A stretch of 64,000 nt of DNA from Torymus aiolomorphi (lineage: Eukaryota > Arthropoda > Insecta > Hymenoptera > Torymidae): assembly GCA_036365515.1 (NCBI GenBank), contig CM070874.1, positions 26,289,862-26,353,861 on the forward strand, written 5' to 3'. The position numbers and the translations under genes were made by a program. This document shows, piece after piece, positions 12,089 to 22,642 of this stretch. The first letter of the stretch is position 1. Each line of letters opens with the position of its first letter. The notes under the pieces were generated by a model. That model did not search any database. It was not told the origin of the DNA and worked only from the letters and a program-made list of their open reading frames with translations.

Positions 12089-12109
12089 ATCTTTTAAAAA
12101 ACTCTCCTT

Positions 12110-12813
12110 TTTCAATCATCAGCCGTATACTTTAACAAGCACCTCTGTTCATTTTTCGGAAAGCGATGAAATTGCAGATCAGGTTTCTTCTTTTTCGAGT
12201 TCAAGCATCCCTCGTACGAGCAAAGATGCTTATTAGGCGGCATTTTCAAGGTTGATCCACTCCTCCTAGTAAGCTGCTGACTCCAACTGGACTACCTAAT
12301 TCTTAATTAATCCGATCGATCCGATAAAAAAGGTTTTAGAAATAACACGTGGATTAATTGCTACAGAAAGCTCCTGCGCGCGAGTTTTCTAAACACCAAC
12401 TGACAGTTGCCCGCGCATTTCGCGGACTTGTTGTCACTATCAGCTGATTTGTTTTCAATGTTTTATATCATTCAAAATGACGAAATAATTTTAAATAAAA
12501 TTTATTTATTCATTTTGCTGTTACATTCATGTTTTCCATCGCATAAATGATCAATTAACAACATAAATAATTATTTATTTTGGTGCCCCAGCGAATAACA
12601 CGTACAGTATATCTATATATACTTCTTCATTAGTGGCGCCATCTCGCGGCTGGAGCACCCAACTAAAATCGGTGCCCCAGCTTGCGTTGCCATTTTCGTA
12701 ACCCAGCCTTGCCCTTCTATAGCTTAACCACCTATACACCATACCTAACCTAACCTTTCTGCAACGGTCTCTTCGACTCATGAATGTGTTATGATTTTCG
12801 TTGTCGAGAAATC
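12110..12813 (+). promoter_or_regulatory. Putative promoter/5' region of the SAM-domain gene
   Basis: Sequence before the start exon is richer in CpG than its surroundings (for example 12375-12425 and 12640-12670) and carries CCTAACCTAACC near 12745. A minus-strand open frame at 12575-12781 runs through it, but has no recognisable motif and is not called. Transcription start unknown. Confidence 0.4.
12635..12649 (-). promoter_or_regulatory. CTCF-like site
   Basis: The minus strand reads CCGCGAGATGGCGCC, which fits the insect CTCF core AGRKGGCGC preceded by CCGCG. It lies about 165 bp before the start codon of the SAM gene. A match of this length is suggestive only. Confidence 0.35.
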
Positions 12814-12837
12814 ATGTCTAGTTTCAAATTGCCAGTG
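12814..12837 (+). CDS. SAM-domain gene, coding exon 1 (start exon)
   Basis: An ATG opens eight codons (MSSFKLPV) and is followed directly by a strong donor GTAAGT (12838). The exon ends in phase 0. The next exon of the gene (19657) starts in phase 0, so the junction reads ...KLPV-NFYDSVETLKEF..., a natural lead-in to a SAM domain. That phase fit, a promoter-like region just upstream and the good donor are the evidence. The joining across a 6.8-kb intron is inferred and would need a transcript. The exon is very short, so another start exon remains possible. Confidence 0.5.
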
Positions 12838-13466
12838 GTAAGTAATTAATTTATATAAATATTAATTTCTATATACAACGTAAGTGTATACCGCTATAAG
12901 AACAGTGCGTGTTTCACAAGCTAAGATTACAGACAGTTACATTCAATTTCGTACATAAATTCTAAGCCACACGTTAAATTTCACTGTACATTTTTCTGTT
13001 GTAACAGGTTTTTTCCTTCTCTTTTAATCTTTTTTGTGATTTTTGTACCACTGTCAATATATTTTTTAATATTCTAGTAGAAGTAGCTTTATTATAATGA
13101 TAGATGATAAATATACTTTTTTATGCCATAATAATATTTGAATATTTTGATACATAGATTTAGTCGGCATACAGGAAACATAACTTGTACTATTCGCTCC
13201 GTGCATGACCAGTAACGCCGTCTGGTGAAGCCCTCTATCGGATGGAGTAAGCGACAAATTCGGACGAAATTTACCTAAGCCTTATGAAAATATTCTGTAG
13301 AATGGGTTATTTTAATAATTAAGACGTGTTGTTCACTTATGTGTTATTTATGTGATAAAATTATAATTAGTTCTATTTTTAAAACAAAAGGAATCTGTAA
13401 GTTGACCAATAAAAATACTCATGAATAACTTTATACAGTATGTATAGAGGTTATATTTCATTTCAG
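12838..13466. other. Intron 1 sequence, no gene seen
   Basis: AT-rich intron start. A minus-strand open frame at 13066-13257 lacks recognisable motifs. Confidence 0.4.
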
Positions 13467-13678
13467 ATTCATGACAATTACAAATGAATATAATCATCAG
13501 AACAGGATTTGAAAAAGTTACTTATGATATTTTATTTCAACCTGAAACAATGCCCAAAGGAAAAACGTTGTGTGAAGCTAACCATGTTTTATACGTAGAG
13601 GAACACAGATCAAACGGAGTAAGTCTTCAGAAAACTAAGTTAGATGTTGAATGTGATAATATTTGCAGCACTGAATAG
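13467..13678 (+). pseudogene. Exon-like fragment, possibly SWIM/YqaJ-family relic
   Basis: An acceptor-like TTTCATTTCAG precedes ATTCATGAC, and a GTAAGT lies at 13618. The frame from 13484 contains MPKGKTLCEANHVLYVEEH. From memory this resembles the segment ahead of the SWIM domain in arthropod YqaJ/SWIM proteins that spread with mobile DNA; the match is weak. If spliced in phase 0 to the start exon at 12814 it would meet a stop after six codons, so it is not part of the main SAM transcript. It could be a gene relic or a chance exon. Confidence 0.3.
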
Positions 13679-14868
13679 AATATTCTTGAGATACTGGATC
13701 TGTGTACACGAAACAACACACTTAAGGCAGAAAATGTCATACCAGTCTTCATCTTCATTAAAAATATTAAAAGTCTATTTTCAACGGACAACTTATTTTT
13801 TTCAGTTTCAACATTATCTTTTATAAACTTTAGTAGAAGTTGAAAAGTATCGATGTGTACTCCAGCAAGATCTAACAAGTGCTCATCACGTTCAATACAC
13901 TCGAAACCATTAAAATATTTTTCTTTTTCACTAGCTGTAATATCATTCACATTAAATTGTACAGCTTTATCGATAAATGATATGTGAGCTGTACCACACT
14001 TTTTGCTCTTACATTGTTTCTTTTCTTTGGACACAGTCTCATAGACACTTTGTTTTTGCAGTAAAACTGAACGACAATTAATTATATTTGTTTGAGTTTC
14101 ACTATCACAATAAGTACCACATAAATAATATCTGTTACACATAAACGTTGTCTCTACACTTGTTAAGAAATCAGAAGATTCAGTACAATGAAAATAAATA
14201 TTTACATCACACTCTGCGTCTTTAGTCTGTATATGAAGTTGTTCTTCAACAGCATTTATTACTGTATCGTTACTTTCAAGAACCACAGGGTCCTTTTCAA
14301 TGTTCTTTTTAATGTTCGTTGATGCGTTACTCATTTTTATTTTAAACTGTCTCCTTTTCATAAAACGATCATGTCTAAAATATATTTTTTTTAAGAAATA
14401 GACATATATACTATCTTTTTATAAACCATAAAAATTTCATACCTTTCAATTGCAGATTTATTTTTATGTTTGGCTACTTCAACTTTGTCAGTATTATGAA
14501 ATATAGTTGGGACATAGCTGGGACTTGACTCTTCTTCCGACTTTTTATTGTTAATAAAATGGGAACTGCATATAAGATGCCATGGTTTTGGAAACCATAG
14601 ACAATTACCAGAGTTACACAAAAATATTGAAAACAAATATTTTACATTGCATTTGCATACTACTCTACTAGTCTACTCTGGCGTAAACGCTAAAGTTTGG
14701 TTATGGTACTTACTTTATTCGCTGCACAGCTTCAATCCACTTTTCTCTTTGCTGTATTTTATGCTTCACTTTCGGAAAAGCATAAAATTTACAAGCACTA
14801 TTTCTGCCAGTATTTTTACAGTTAACTACGCAACACGTAGTATTATTAATTTTTTTAACTGGACCCAT
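13627..14868 (-). pseudogene. THAP + HTH/DDE_Tnp_4-type transposase remnant, three exons, truncated
   Basis: Minus-strand exons: 14868-14714 (ATG start, donor GTAAGT), 14613-14443 (donor GTATGA) and 14374-13627 (acceptor TATATTTTAG). Exons 1 and 2 together give a THAP zinc finger: CCVVNCKNTG, then FYAFPKV, W, PKPWHLICSSHF and VPTIF. Exon 3 has a variable acidic and Cys-containing linker, then a helix-turn-helix (ENRLLIFLMKMKTGMTFSALS...RVHRSSISRIFYSVL) typical of the domain before DDE_Tnp_4 nucleases. The frame ends at 13627 with TGA and the catalytic domain is missing. The exon 2 acceptor reads AA where AG is expected (14615-14614). THAP proteins of this build are usually transposases; this copy is dead. 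Confidence 0.7.
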
Positions 14869-15028
14869 GGTTTTCAGTGCGGAAAAGTCCGAATGTGTTG
14901 CCCGCTTTTGCCACCTCGTGCGCTGATGCTAGTCAATTTCATCCCCTCCATGGTCACGCACGGAGCGAATACTCGATACAAATTAATGAACAGTGAGGAA
15001 GCAGTTGATTTGGTTATAAATTATTGAT

Positions 15029-15511
15029 CCAAATCAGATTCTCCCTGCAAACAAATTTTTTGACTTATCAGTATAGATCATTAAATATGTATTATGATTC
15101 TTATGACCCTATATTATTTTACTTTTATACTTTTATTGTAATGATCAATAATAAATACATTCTCATGTCACAACAGTATTTGAAAATTGTTACGAGTAGA
15201 ATATTCTTTATTAGAATACTAATTCTATGCATCAAAATTTTCAAATAAATACTGTTATGACATGAGAATGCATTTATTATTGATAATTACAGTAAAAGTA
15301 AGTACAAGAATCACAATATGCATTTCATGACCAACCGATCAGTTAAAAAATTGGTTCGCAGACATAATCTGATTTCGAAAATAATTTGGAGCTAAGTTAA
15401 CTGCTTTCTTATTGTTCTCTAATTTCTATCGAGTATGGTGAATGGTATGTTTTCTATATATTTGTTAAATCTACATGTAAAAAAATATTCAAATGAATAT
15501 TATTACAGTAT
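15029..15511. repeat. Palindromic repeat unit 1 of 3
   Basis: A unit of about 480 bp. Its first 345 bp fold on themselves: AAATCAGATT...ACATTCTCATGTCA pairs with TGACATGAGAATGCATTTATT...AATCTGATTT. A shared tail follows (TTCTTATTGTTCTCTAATTTC ... AAATATTCAAATGAATATT). It is repeated at 15512 and 19000. Small frames inside it are not genes. Confidence 0.65.
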
Positions 15512-16118
15512 AAAAATGTATATTGTGATTCTTGTGACCCTATATTATTTTAGTTTTATACTTTTATTGTAGTGATCAGTAACAATTACATTCACATGTC
15601 ATAACAGTATTTGAAAATTGTTATGGATAGAATATTAATTCTTTATAAGAATACTAATTCTATGCATCAAAATTTTCAATAAACTGTTATGACATGAGAA
15701 TATATTTATTATTGATAATTACAGTAAAAGTAAAATAATATAAGAGTACAAGAATCACAATATGCATTTCATGACCAACCGATCAGTTAAAAAATTGGTT
15801 CGCAGACATAATCTGATTTTGAAAATAATCTGGGGCCAAATCAACTACTTTTTTATATTGTTCTCTAATTTCTATTGGGTATGGTGTATGGTATGTTTCT
15901 TATAATAATAATAATAGCCTTTATTAGTCTTTCGACCATAATATACATTTGTAAATGTCTGTTTGTGTGTGCTTATGTCTGTGTGAGTGTTTGTGTGTCT
16001 GAACGCATTGTTTTTTTTTTCTTTTTTACACTTAATGTATAATATAATAATGAAAATCTATATTTGCATTCAATTTATTTCTTTTGCGTATATCTCTTCT
16101 TTCTTCTTTCTAGTTCCC

Positions 16119-16853
16119 TTACTCTGACTCTTCCTCTTCCTGGTCTTCTCCATTTTCTTCGCCTCTCACTTTCTTGTAGCTTTTACCTCTTCTCTCATAC
16201 CATACTTTTCCCACTTTTATCTTCCTATTTTCCACCTTCATCTCTAGCTTAAATCCTTTTCTCCTTGCCAACTCTTCTATCTCTCTTTTATCCTCCACCA
16301 TTCTGTTCCTTTCTCTCCTTTCCTCAAACGAAAGCCACTCGTCAACTATCAAACTCTCTTCTTTTCTTAATCTTTCCTCCCTCTTCCATACCCTATCTCT
16401 GTCCTCTTTTTTCTCGAACAATACTTTCGTTATGTCTCCTCCTTCTCCGCACCTTTCCTCACTCCAATCACCTTCTATTTCCATCTCCGCCAGTACATTT
16501 CCAATTGTCCTTCCCACTTCCCATCCTCTTCCTCTTTTAACTATTAACATCCTTTCTTTCATCATCTCCATTCTCTCTTCCGATGCCCATGGTCTTCTAC
16601 TGTTTATCCTTCTTTTTGAGCTCCGTCCACCTTCTTCTCTATCCTCCTCCCATTCCTCTCTCCTTCTTTTCTCAACTCCTCTCCGCTCCAGTGTACTCAC
16701 TCTTTCCTCCATCTCTTTTTTATATATATTCCATTTTCTCTCCATCTCCTCCCTTCTTTCCTTTTCTGCCCTCAGTTTGGCCTCCAGCATTCTTATTTTC
16801 CTCTTCATTTCTATCTTATCACTCTCCTCTCTTCTGTACATTTCTCTTCTCAC
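16119..16853 (-). CDS. ORF1-like coiled-coil protein of the LINE, downstream of the RT
   Basis: A 244-codon minus-strand frame, extremely rich in Glu, Arg and Lys. Residues 1-80 look like a coiled coil (MLEAKLRAEKERREEMERK). A middle part (ERMLIVKRGRGWEVGRTIG...LFEKKEDRDRVW) resembles the nucleic-acid-binding region of LINE ORF1 proteins. The end (FKLEMKVENRKIKVGKVWY) is also like ORF1. ORF1 normally precedes the RT frame; here it lies between the RT frame and the 3' tail, within one pair of target duplications. It may be a genuine gene order for the family or the result of template switching. The frame is open, so it may still be coding-competent, but the element is truncated. Confidence 0.5.
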   Translation of the reverse strand: MRREMYRREESDKIEMKRKIRMLEAKLRAEKERREEMERKWNIYKKEMEERVSTLERRGVEKRRREEWEEDREEGGRSSKRRINSRRPWASEERMEMMKERMLIVKRGRGWEVGRTIGNVLAEMEIEGDWSEERCGEGGDITKVLFEKKEDRDRVWKREERLRKEESLIVDEWLSFEERRERNRMVEDKREIEELARRKGFKLEMKVENRKIKVGKVWYERRGKSYKKVRGEENGEDQEEEESE

Positions 16854-17047
16854 TTCGAATTTCCTTTCTGCTTTTCTAAATCTATCCTTCCTCTGTTGGC
16901 TTCTATCTTTATCTGTTTGCCTCTTAAGTCCTGCCCGTCACCTCGTTAAGGTAACCACACCTTCCACGTTCCACTCTTCCTTAAGGTTTCCTCACATTCT
17001 CCTTCCACTGTTCCTTAGGGGCTCCTCACCTCATTTCATCATTCCAT

Positions 17048-18791
17048 CTATTTTCCTTCTTCTCTCTTTCTTACCCATAATATCTCATTTAGTCTGCATA
17101 TATTTTTCTTTGTACCTTTTATCTGCTCTTTCCAGTTTATTTCTGCCTTTCCAGTATATCTGCATTCGTTTAGCACGTGTTTCATTGTTTCTTCTCCTTC
17201 TCTGCATAGTCTGCATTTCCTTTCCTCCTCCTTCCTCCAGTATTCATTTGCTTTCATTTCATTCCCGAGCCTGAATCTTCCTAGGACCTCTAACCCATTT
17301 TTTGACTCCTTAACCTCCTTTTTCTCGTATATTCCTTCTTCCTTTCCTATTATTTCTTTTAATTCTTTCGCGTATCTCGACTCCTCCCTCCTCCTCTCGT
17401 TTTCCCTTCTATCTTGTTCCTCTATCTTTTTTATCGCCTCCATCCATTCTTGCTGTCCATCTCTCACCTTACTGTTCCAAACATTAACCGATAGACCTAC
17501 TTTTTTCAGGCATTCTCTTTTCCCTTTCTTGGTTTTTCCCCTTTCTCCTCTTTCCCATCTTATTTCTTCTTTCTTGCATGCGTTTTCCCAGCATATTCTC
17601 TCTAGTTCCTCTGCTTTCTTTCCTGCCGTTTTTCTTCGAATTTCATCGCTCTTTTTACTGCTATTGATGCCATGCTCTTGGCCCCTACCTCTTCCATTAT
17701 TGTGTGTCCTGGTGTCGTTCTGTTCAGTCTTAATACCCATTTTATGTATTTTAGCTGAATTCCTTCTATTTCTTTATACTTTTTCCATCCCCAATTTTCT
17801 GCTCCGTACATTACTATCCCTTGTATCATTGCCTGAAACAGTCTCATTCTCCATCTCCACATATTCTTTATTTTCTTCTCGCCGATACTCCATATCCTTC
17901 CTAGTACTCCCATTGCTTTTGCCTTGACCATCCCTATGTGACCTTCCTCACTGTTATTTTCCTTCATGCCGTATCCTAGGTAATTAAATTCTTTCACCAT
18001 CTCCAATTCTTTTTCATCCCACATAAATTTTATATTCTTCCTCCTCCCACCTGCTTTCCTGAATATCATTGTCTTTGTTTTCCCTACGTTTAACGTGAGT
18101 CCTTTGCTTCTGATCCATGCTTTGAATTTTTTTAGCATCTCTCTCATCCTTTCTTCCTCCTCCGCCAGGATCACTATATCATCTGCATATGATATGGAGC
18201 AGACCCTTGTTTTGCCTACTCTTACTCCCCCTCCTTGCACTTCTTGTACCTTTTCCTCTAAGTCTGCCGTCGCGATGTTATATAGAGTAGGGCTTAGCGG
18301 ACACCCTTGTCTCACTCCTTCTTCTATTCCAAATGTTGCTGTTTCTTCTCCATTCACCGTTACTCTCCCTTTCGTTCCTATAAATAGTCTCCTTATGTTT
18401 TCTACTAGCTTCTTACTTACTCCTTTCTTTTCCATCCTTTCCCATATTTTTTCTCTTTTTAGTTTGTCGAAGGCTGCCTTCATGTCTGCAAAGCACGCTA
18501 TTACTTTCCCTCTTTCCTTTCCGATTCCTTCATCTATTACCTCTTTTAGCACATATATAGCTTCTGCCGTGCCCTTTTTACTTCTGAAATCCATTTGTGT
18601 CCTATCCAGTACTTGATGTTCCTCCAGTTCCTCCTCCAATTTTCTCCTTAGTATTTCCGCGTATATTTTATAGCCTGTGTCCATTAGCGTTATCCCTCTG
18701 TAGTTCTCCACTTTCTTCTTATCTCCTTTTTTGAATATAGGTGCAATTCTCCCAATTTTCCATTCTTCTGGTACTCTATATCCATTCCATA
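17048..18791 (-). pseudogene. LINE reverse transcriptase, 5'-truncated and frameshifted
   Basis: Begins at the truncation point with ...VPEEWKIGRIAPIFKKGD, then ENYRGITLMDTGYKIYA. RT motifs: FADMKAAFD, then GVRQGCPLSPTLYN and SYADDIVILAEEEE (catalytic YADD). The main frame runs to 17602. The continuation (17740-17048) is in another frame, so one frameshift lies between about 17600 and 17740. The C terminus has a zinc-knuckle CRLCREGEETMKHVLNEC (C-X2-C-X8-H-X4-C), common at the end of LINE ORF2 proteins. The endonuclease domain is missing because of 5' truncation, so this copy cannot move by itself. Confidence 0.85.
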
Positions 18792-18999
18792 GGTATGTTT
18801 CTTATATACTTGCTAAATTTACATGTACAAAAATATTCAAATGATTATTATTACAGTATAAAAGGGTTTTTTCTTATAGATCATTGTGATAAAGCTATTT
18901 CCACTATAATGGTAGAAAATGCATACTAACATAGAAACATACTTTTTTTAAAAAAAGTGACATAATAACTCAATGAAAATTCTCCAAATTATTTGCAAC

Positions 19000-19490
19000 A
19001 CAGATTTTCCCTACAAACAAATTTCTTGGCTGATAGGTAGATCATTAAATGTATATTATGATTCTCGTGACCCTATGTATTTTACTTTTATACTTTTACT
19101 GTTGTTATCAATAGCAAATACATTCTCACGACATAGCAGTACTTATTTAAAATTTCTTATGTGTAAAACTGGTCTTCTAATAAAGATTTGTATTCTATGC
19201 ATAAAAATTTTCAATAAACTGTTATGACGTGAGAGTTTATTTGCTATTGATAACTACAATAAAAGTATAAAAGTAAAATAATATAGGGTCACAAGAATCA
19301 TAATATACATTACATGACAAACCGGTCACTTAAAAAATAGGTTTGCAGACATAATCTGATTTAGAATGTAATTTGGGGCCAATTCAACTACTTTCTTATT
19401 GTTCTTTAATTTCCGTCAAATATAGTATAAAGAGTATTTTCTATATACTTAGTAAGTCTACATGTATAAAAATATTCAAATAAATATATA
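19000..19490. repeat. Palindromic repeat unit 3 of 3
   Basis: Starts with ACAGATTTTCCCTACAAACAAATTTCTTGGC, an end-diverged version of unit 1, and carries the same inverted arms (TACATTCTCACGACATAGCAG against CTGTTATGACGTGAGAGTTTA) and tail. More diverged than units 1 and 2. Confidence 0.6.
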
Positions 19491-19656
19491 AAGTTATGTA
19501 CTGATATTGTAACTCGATTTCGATGGTCAGTTACTTACTAAACAAGATAAAAAAAACTGAATTTAGACAAAAAAACAATTTTTCTATTTTATGCTTTTTA
19601 CTTAATAAAAATTGTTGTTTGCATAGACAGTTATTTTTTTTTATATATTTTTTCAG

Positions 19657-19738
19657 AATTTTTATGATAGCGTAGAAACTTTAAAAGAATTTCTACTATC
19701 TCGCGGAATCGATGGTAAAACTGCTGCTATTCTTGAAG
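19657..19738 (+). CDS. SAM-domain gene, coding exon 2
   Basis: Bounded by a strong pyrimidine tract and acceptor (TATATATTTTTTCAG) and a donor GTATGT. Reads in phase 0 as NFYDSVETLKEFLLSRGIDG... and ends after GAA G (phase 1). The extra base pairs with AG at the start of the exon at 54433, giving a Glu and an unbroken SAM domain. VETLKEFLLSRGIDGK is the first-helix pattern of a SAM domain, a small helical domain used for protein-protein or RNA binding. It stands out from its repeat-rich surroundings by balanced codons and by exact phase agreement with the other exons. Confidence 0.75.
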
Positions 19739-20376
19739 GTATGTATTTTATCTCTAAATTGTCGATCACTGTATCTCGTATACAATAACTCGCTAAGTCC
19801 TCGTACACGGGCAAAAAGTATTGTGAATGTGGTAAATTTAAATACTGATGAAAATTCAATAAGCCGAATATAAAGTTGTACAGAATTAAATTACTCATCT
19901 CTATATGACAAATAAAATTTCTTTCATCCAGAAACTTTATTAATAGTAACAATTTCATTCGTTAAAAGCCTCATAGAAATGTGTCTTGAGGTCGCAGGTA
20001 TTATAGTGCACAGTGTGCGTTATATTTTTCGTTTATTTATTTTTTTATGTTACTTAATACTATAAACTTTTCTTGGAAGATTTTTAAATTACCTTCATTT
20101 TCTTTTTTTAATTTTTAAATTATCTTTAGTATTTCATTTGTTATTAATGAAAATGTTTTTATAATTCATAAATTAACTTCTCAAAAAATATTTGATTAAT
20201 CGACTTAAATTTTTAACTCCTTATTACATTTATTAGAGACAATATTAGATTAAAATTTCAAAAGATTCAAGTAATACTATAAATTTTTGTTAATTTATTA
20301 AACATTGTTACACTATTACAATTTGTTACACTAATCTCGCTTTTGTTGCTCCAGCCGTTTCCGAGAAATATGCGAT
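19739..20376. other. Start of the 34.7-kb intron 2
   Basis: AT-rich intron. Near 20310-20388 is a dispersed repeat piece with AATTTGTTACACTAATC and TTGTTGCTCCAGCCGTTTCC, also seen in parts near 22780-22830, 36330-36380 and, reversed, 36950-37010. No gene found; the minus-strand frame at 19662-19958 is the shadow of exon 2. Confidence 0.45.
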
Positions 20377-22642
20377 CTGCTAGCTTAACCCTTTAAGGAC
20401 CAAGAGGAGGTTTTTTTGGAACCTTCTTCAGTCACAAAATTGCAACAAAGGTTTTTCTTGTATAAAATTTAATGCTCTTTCAGAATCTGGTATCAAAATT
20501 ACTGAAAAAGTTAATATTTAAAATGATGTAAACAATTATTTGCAAAAAAACAGAAGTCTGTTAGAAAAAAAATTTTTGATTCTAATTTTCGTATTGAAAT
20601 AGCAATAATCCATGAGACTAACCAGTAAATTCTGTGTCCATGGACTCTAATCTTTAAAATGGTATAGGTCCGAAATTCAAATTCAGCATGACGGCCAATA
20701 TGGCGCCACAAAGCCAAAAAGTAATGATTTAACATTGCTCATTTTTTTTTTACTCAAAATGAATCAAAAAAGTGATTAGACTTAGCTAAAGAACCCGTGT
20801 GAAATTTTTCAGAATTTTTTGAGTAATTTTTGGATTTGGTGATTTTTGAAAAATTCAAAAATCGTCCCAAAATTCTGAAAAAATTCACACGTATTCTTTG
20901 GCCAATTGAAGGGCCGGATGCAATAAGGGGGTTAGCGCTCGAAAACCCGTAAAAGTATTGTCAAATTGACTAAATTTTCAATGTAGCCAAAATAATTTTT
21001 AAAAAATATCACCTTGTAGGGAATGAAAAGAAGTATTTTTACCTAGAAGGAATTTTTTTTATTCGACTTTCTTTTTAATATAAAAATTAAAAACTGAAAA
21101 TTTTGTTCATCTATTTTTAATAGCTTTCAAAAACATTAATCATCCAAACTTGGTCAAATATCATCGAAATATTTTGAAATTTGACAGGGACGTGCAGAAT
21201 ACTCCAGCGTTGCCTATAGGATTGATAAAAGGATGTAAATCGATAATTGTTAATAATTATTTAATTGCAAATATATTGCAATTAATAATAATAATTATTA
21301 ACAATTATCGATTTACATCCTTTTATCAATCCTATAGGCAACGCTGGAGTATTCTGCACGTCCCTGTCAAATTTCAAAATATTTCGATGATATTTGACCA
21401 AGTTTGGATGATTAATGTTTTTGAAAGCTATTAAAAAGAGATGAACAAAATTTTCAGTTTTTAATTTTTATATTAAAAAGAAAGTCGAATAAAAAAAATT
21501 CCTTCTAGGTAAAAATACTTCTTTTCATTCCCTACAAGGTGATATTTTTTAAAAATTATTTTGGCTACATTGAAAATTTAGTCAATTTGACAATACTTTT
21601 ACGGGTTTTCGAGCGCTAACCCCCTTATTGCATCCGGCCCTTCAATTCTAAGCACTTTTTGTTCTATAATTTTTTTTTGCAAAGTTGAAATTTTTGAATT
21701 TTTTAAAAAAAACTTCGTGATTTTTTTACTTGAGAAATTTAAACTTTACTTAATTTTTGTCGTCTTGAATTTGATACACAAAACATATACGTTAGTTTTT
21801 GAGAATTCAAAATAGTGATGCCCAATATGGCGGTTAAAAGGAAAATTTTTTTTGCTATTTCTCATTTTCTGTATAGAAACAATATTTTCGAACAAATTCC
21901 TACACCTACAAGTACATAGGGGTTTGTGGGGCCGCTGATTATGAATCCGAAATCAGATTTTTCTAATTCAAGATGGTGGATCCAATATGGCCGCCAAAAT
22001 TTACAAAAACTTTGCGATTGCCGTGAAAATTCATGCATAAGAGTTTTCAGGGTTGCTGATTATGAATACGTGATCCGATTGTTCAAATTCAAGGTGGTAG
22101 ATTCAATATGGTTCCCAAAAATTGTTGAAACTTTCCAATTTTTATTAAAATTTATACATGGTAGTTTTTGGAGCCACAAGATGGCGGTTCAAATGTCGCT
22201 GACAAAAATCCTGACGAATGGTTATCTACTTTATCTGCATCGTTCAAAGGATTTTTGAGTGAAGTTGCAACTTCTAGACTAAAAAATAAAAAAGTTTTTT
22301 TTGAAAAATTCAAAAATTTCGAATTTACAAAAAATTTTATACAACAAAAAGAGCTTTGAATTGGCCAAAGAACACGGTTGAATTTGTTTAGAATTTTGCG
22401 GACGATTTTTGAATTTTTCAAAAAATCACCAAATCAAAAATCCAATAATTACTTAAAAAATTCTGAAAAAATTCACGCGGGTTCTCTGGCCAATTTTAAT
22501 CACTTTTGTTCTATAACATTTTTTCGTAAAGTTGACACATTTTGAGTAAAAAAATGAGCAATGTTTATTCAATACTTTTTGACTTTCCGGCGTCATAAAA
22601 AACGTCTTCTTGGTCCTTAAAGGGTCAATATTAAGCTAGCAG
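20377..22642. mobile_element. Foldback element with CTGCTAGCTTAA / CCCTTTAAGGACCAAGA ends
   Basis: The left end CTGCTAGCTTAA (20377-20388) plus CCCTTTAAGGACCAAGA (from 20389) is matched in reverse at CTTGGTCCTTAAAGGG (to 22624) and TTAAGCTAGCAG (22631-22642). Further inside, blocks around ATTCACACG/CGTGTGAA and TTTGGTGATTTTTGAAAAATTC are also inverted. Between 21920 and 22190 lie about three copies of a 125-bp word containing GATTATGAATCCGA...AAGATGGTGGATCCAATATGG. No transposase. Target duplication not resolved. It has a second palindromic element inserted in it (20904-21647). Confidence 0.65.
20904..21647. mobile_element. Near-perfect palindromic MITE-like element nested in the foldback
   Basis: Two arms of about 365 bp are almost identical reverse complements, meeting near 21273 (TTGCAAATATATTGCAA). 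The ends are GAAGGGCCGGATGCAATAAG and its complement. AATT flanks both ends in the same orientation (20904-20907 and 21644-21647), a possible 4-bp duplication, although the palindromic word makes this ambiguous. The high arm identity implies a young insertion or recent gene conversion. No coding capacity; frames in the arms are mirrored shadows. Confidence 0.75.

Larger units (their letters stand above)
9500..12100. repeat. Decayed dispersed/tandem repeat family, about three units
   Basis: A conserved block containing TTTTATTTTGTTATTCTAAT, then a TATATTACCGTT-type segment and TTTTACAGATTTTTATTTATTTATTT, recurs with the marker word ending near 10200, 11063 and 11775. Upstream of each is a line of the type CGCTTATATCTYACGAACGGCTC and a block with TTTGAGAAAAAAAATTT. 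Two units end in a conserved terminus (see 11345-11387 and 12046-12088). Similar units occur at 55380-56454, so this is a dispersed family. No open frame of significance is present. Element class unknown. Confidence 0.6.
15890..18806 (-). mobile_element. 5'-truncated non-LTR retrotransposon with 15-bp target duplication
   Basis: GGTATGTTTCTTATA flanks the insertion on both sides (15890-15904 and 18792-18806). On the minus strand the element starts abruptly at 18791 inside the reverse transcriptase N-terminal region and ends at 15905 in a (TAT)n-type 3' tail. Total insert is about 2.9 kb. The sequence is purine-rich on the coding strand, which explains the long Ser/Leu/Phe-rich shadow frames on the other strand. 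Clade not assigned. Confidence 0.9.
15512..18862. repeat. Palindromic repeat unit 2 of 3, split by a LINE
   Basis: The same unit as at 15029. Its tail is interrupted at 15904 by a non-LTR element and resumes at 18792-18862, where ATATACTTGCTAAATTTACATG continues the tail seen in unit 1. This dates the tandem repeat as older than the LINE insertion. Confidence 0.65.

Noticed and set aside
12575..12781. 68-residue minus-strand frame in the SAM gene promoter
   Set aside because: No motif, no splice support and no similarity recognised; it probably arises from the CpG-richer promoter DNA.
13467..13617. Including this exon-like piece in the SAM gene
   Set aside because: In the only fitting phase it brings a stop after six codons, whereas skipping it gives a continuous SAM domain.
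16064..18616. Long plus-strand frames rich in Ser, Leu, Phe and Pro
   Set aside because: Antisense shadows of the purine-rich LINE coding strand.
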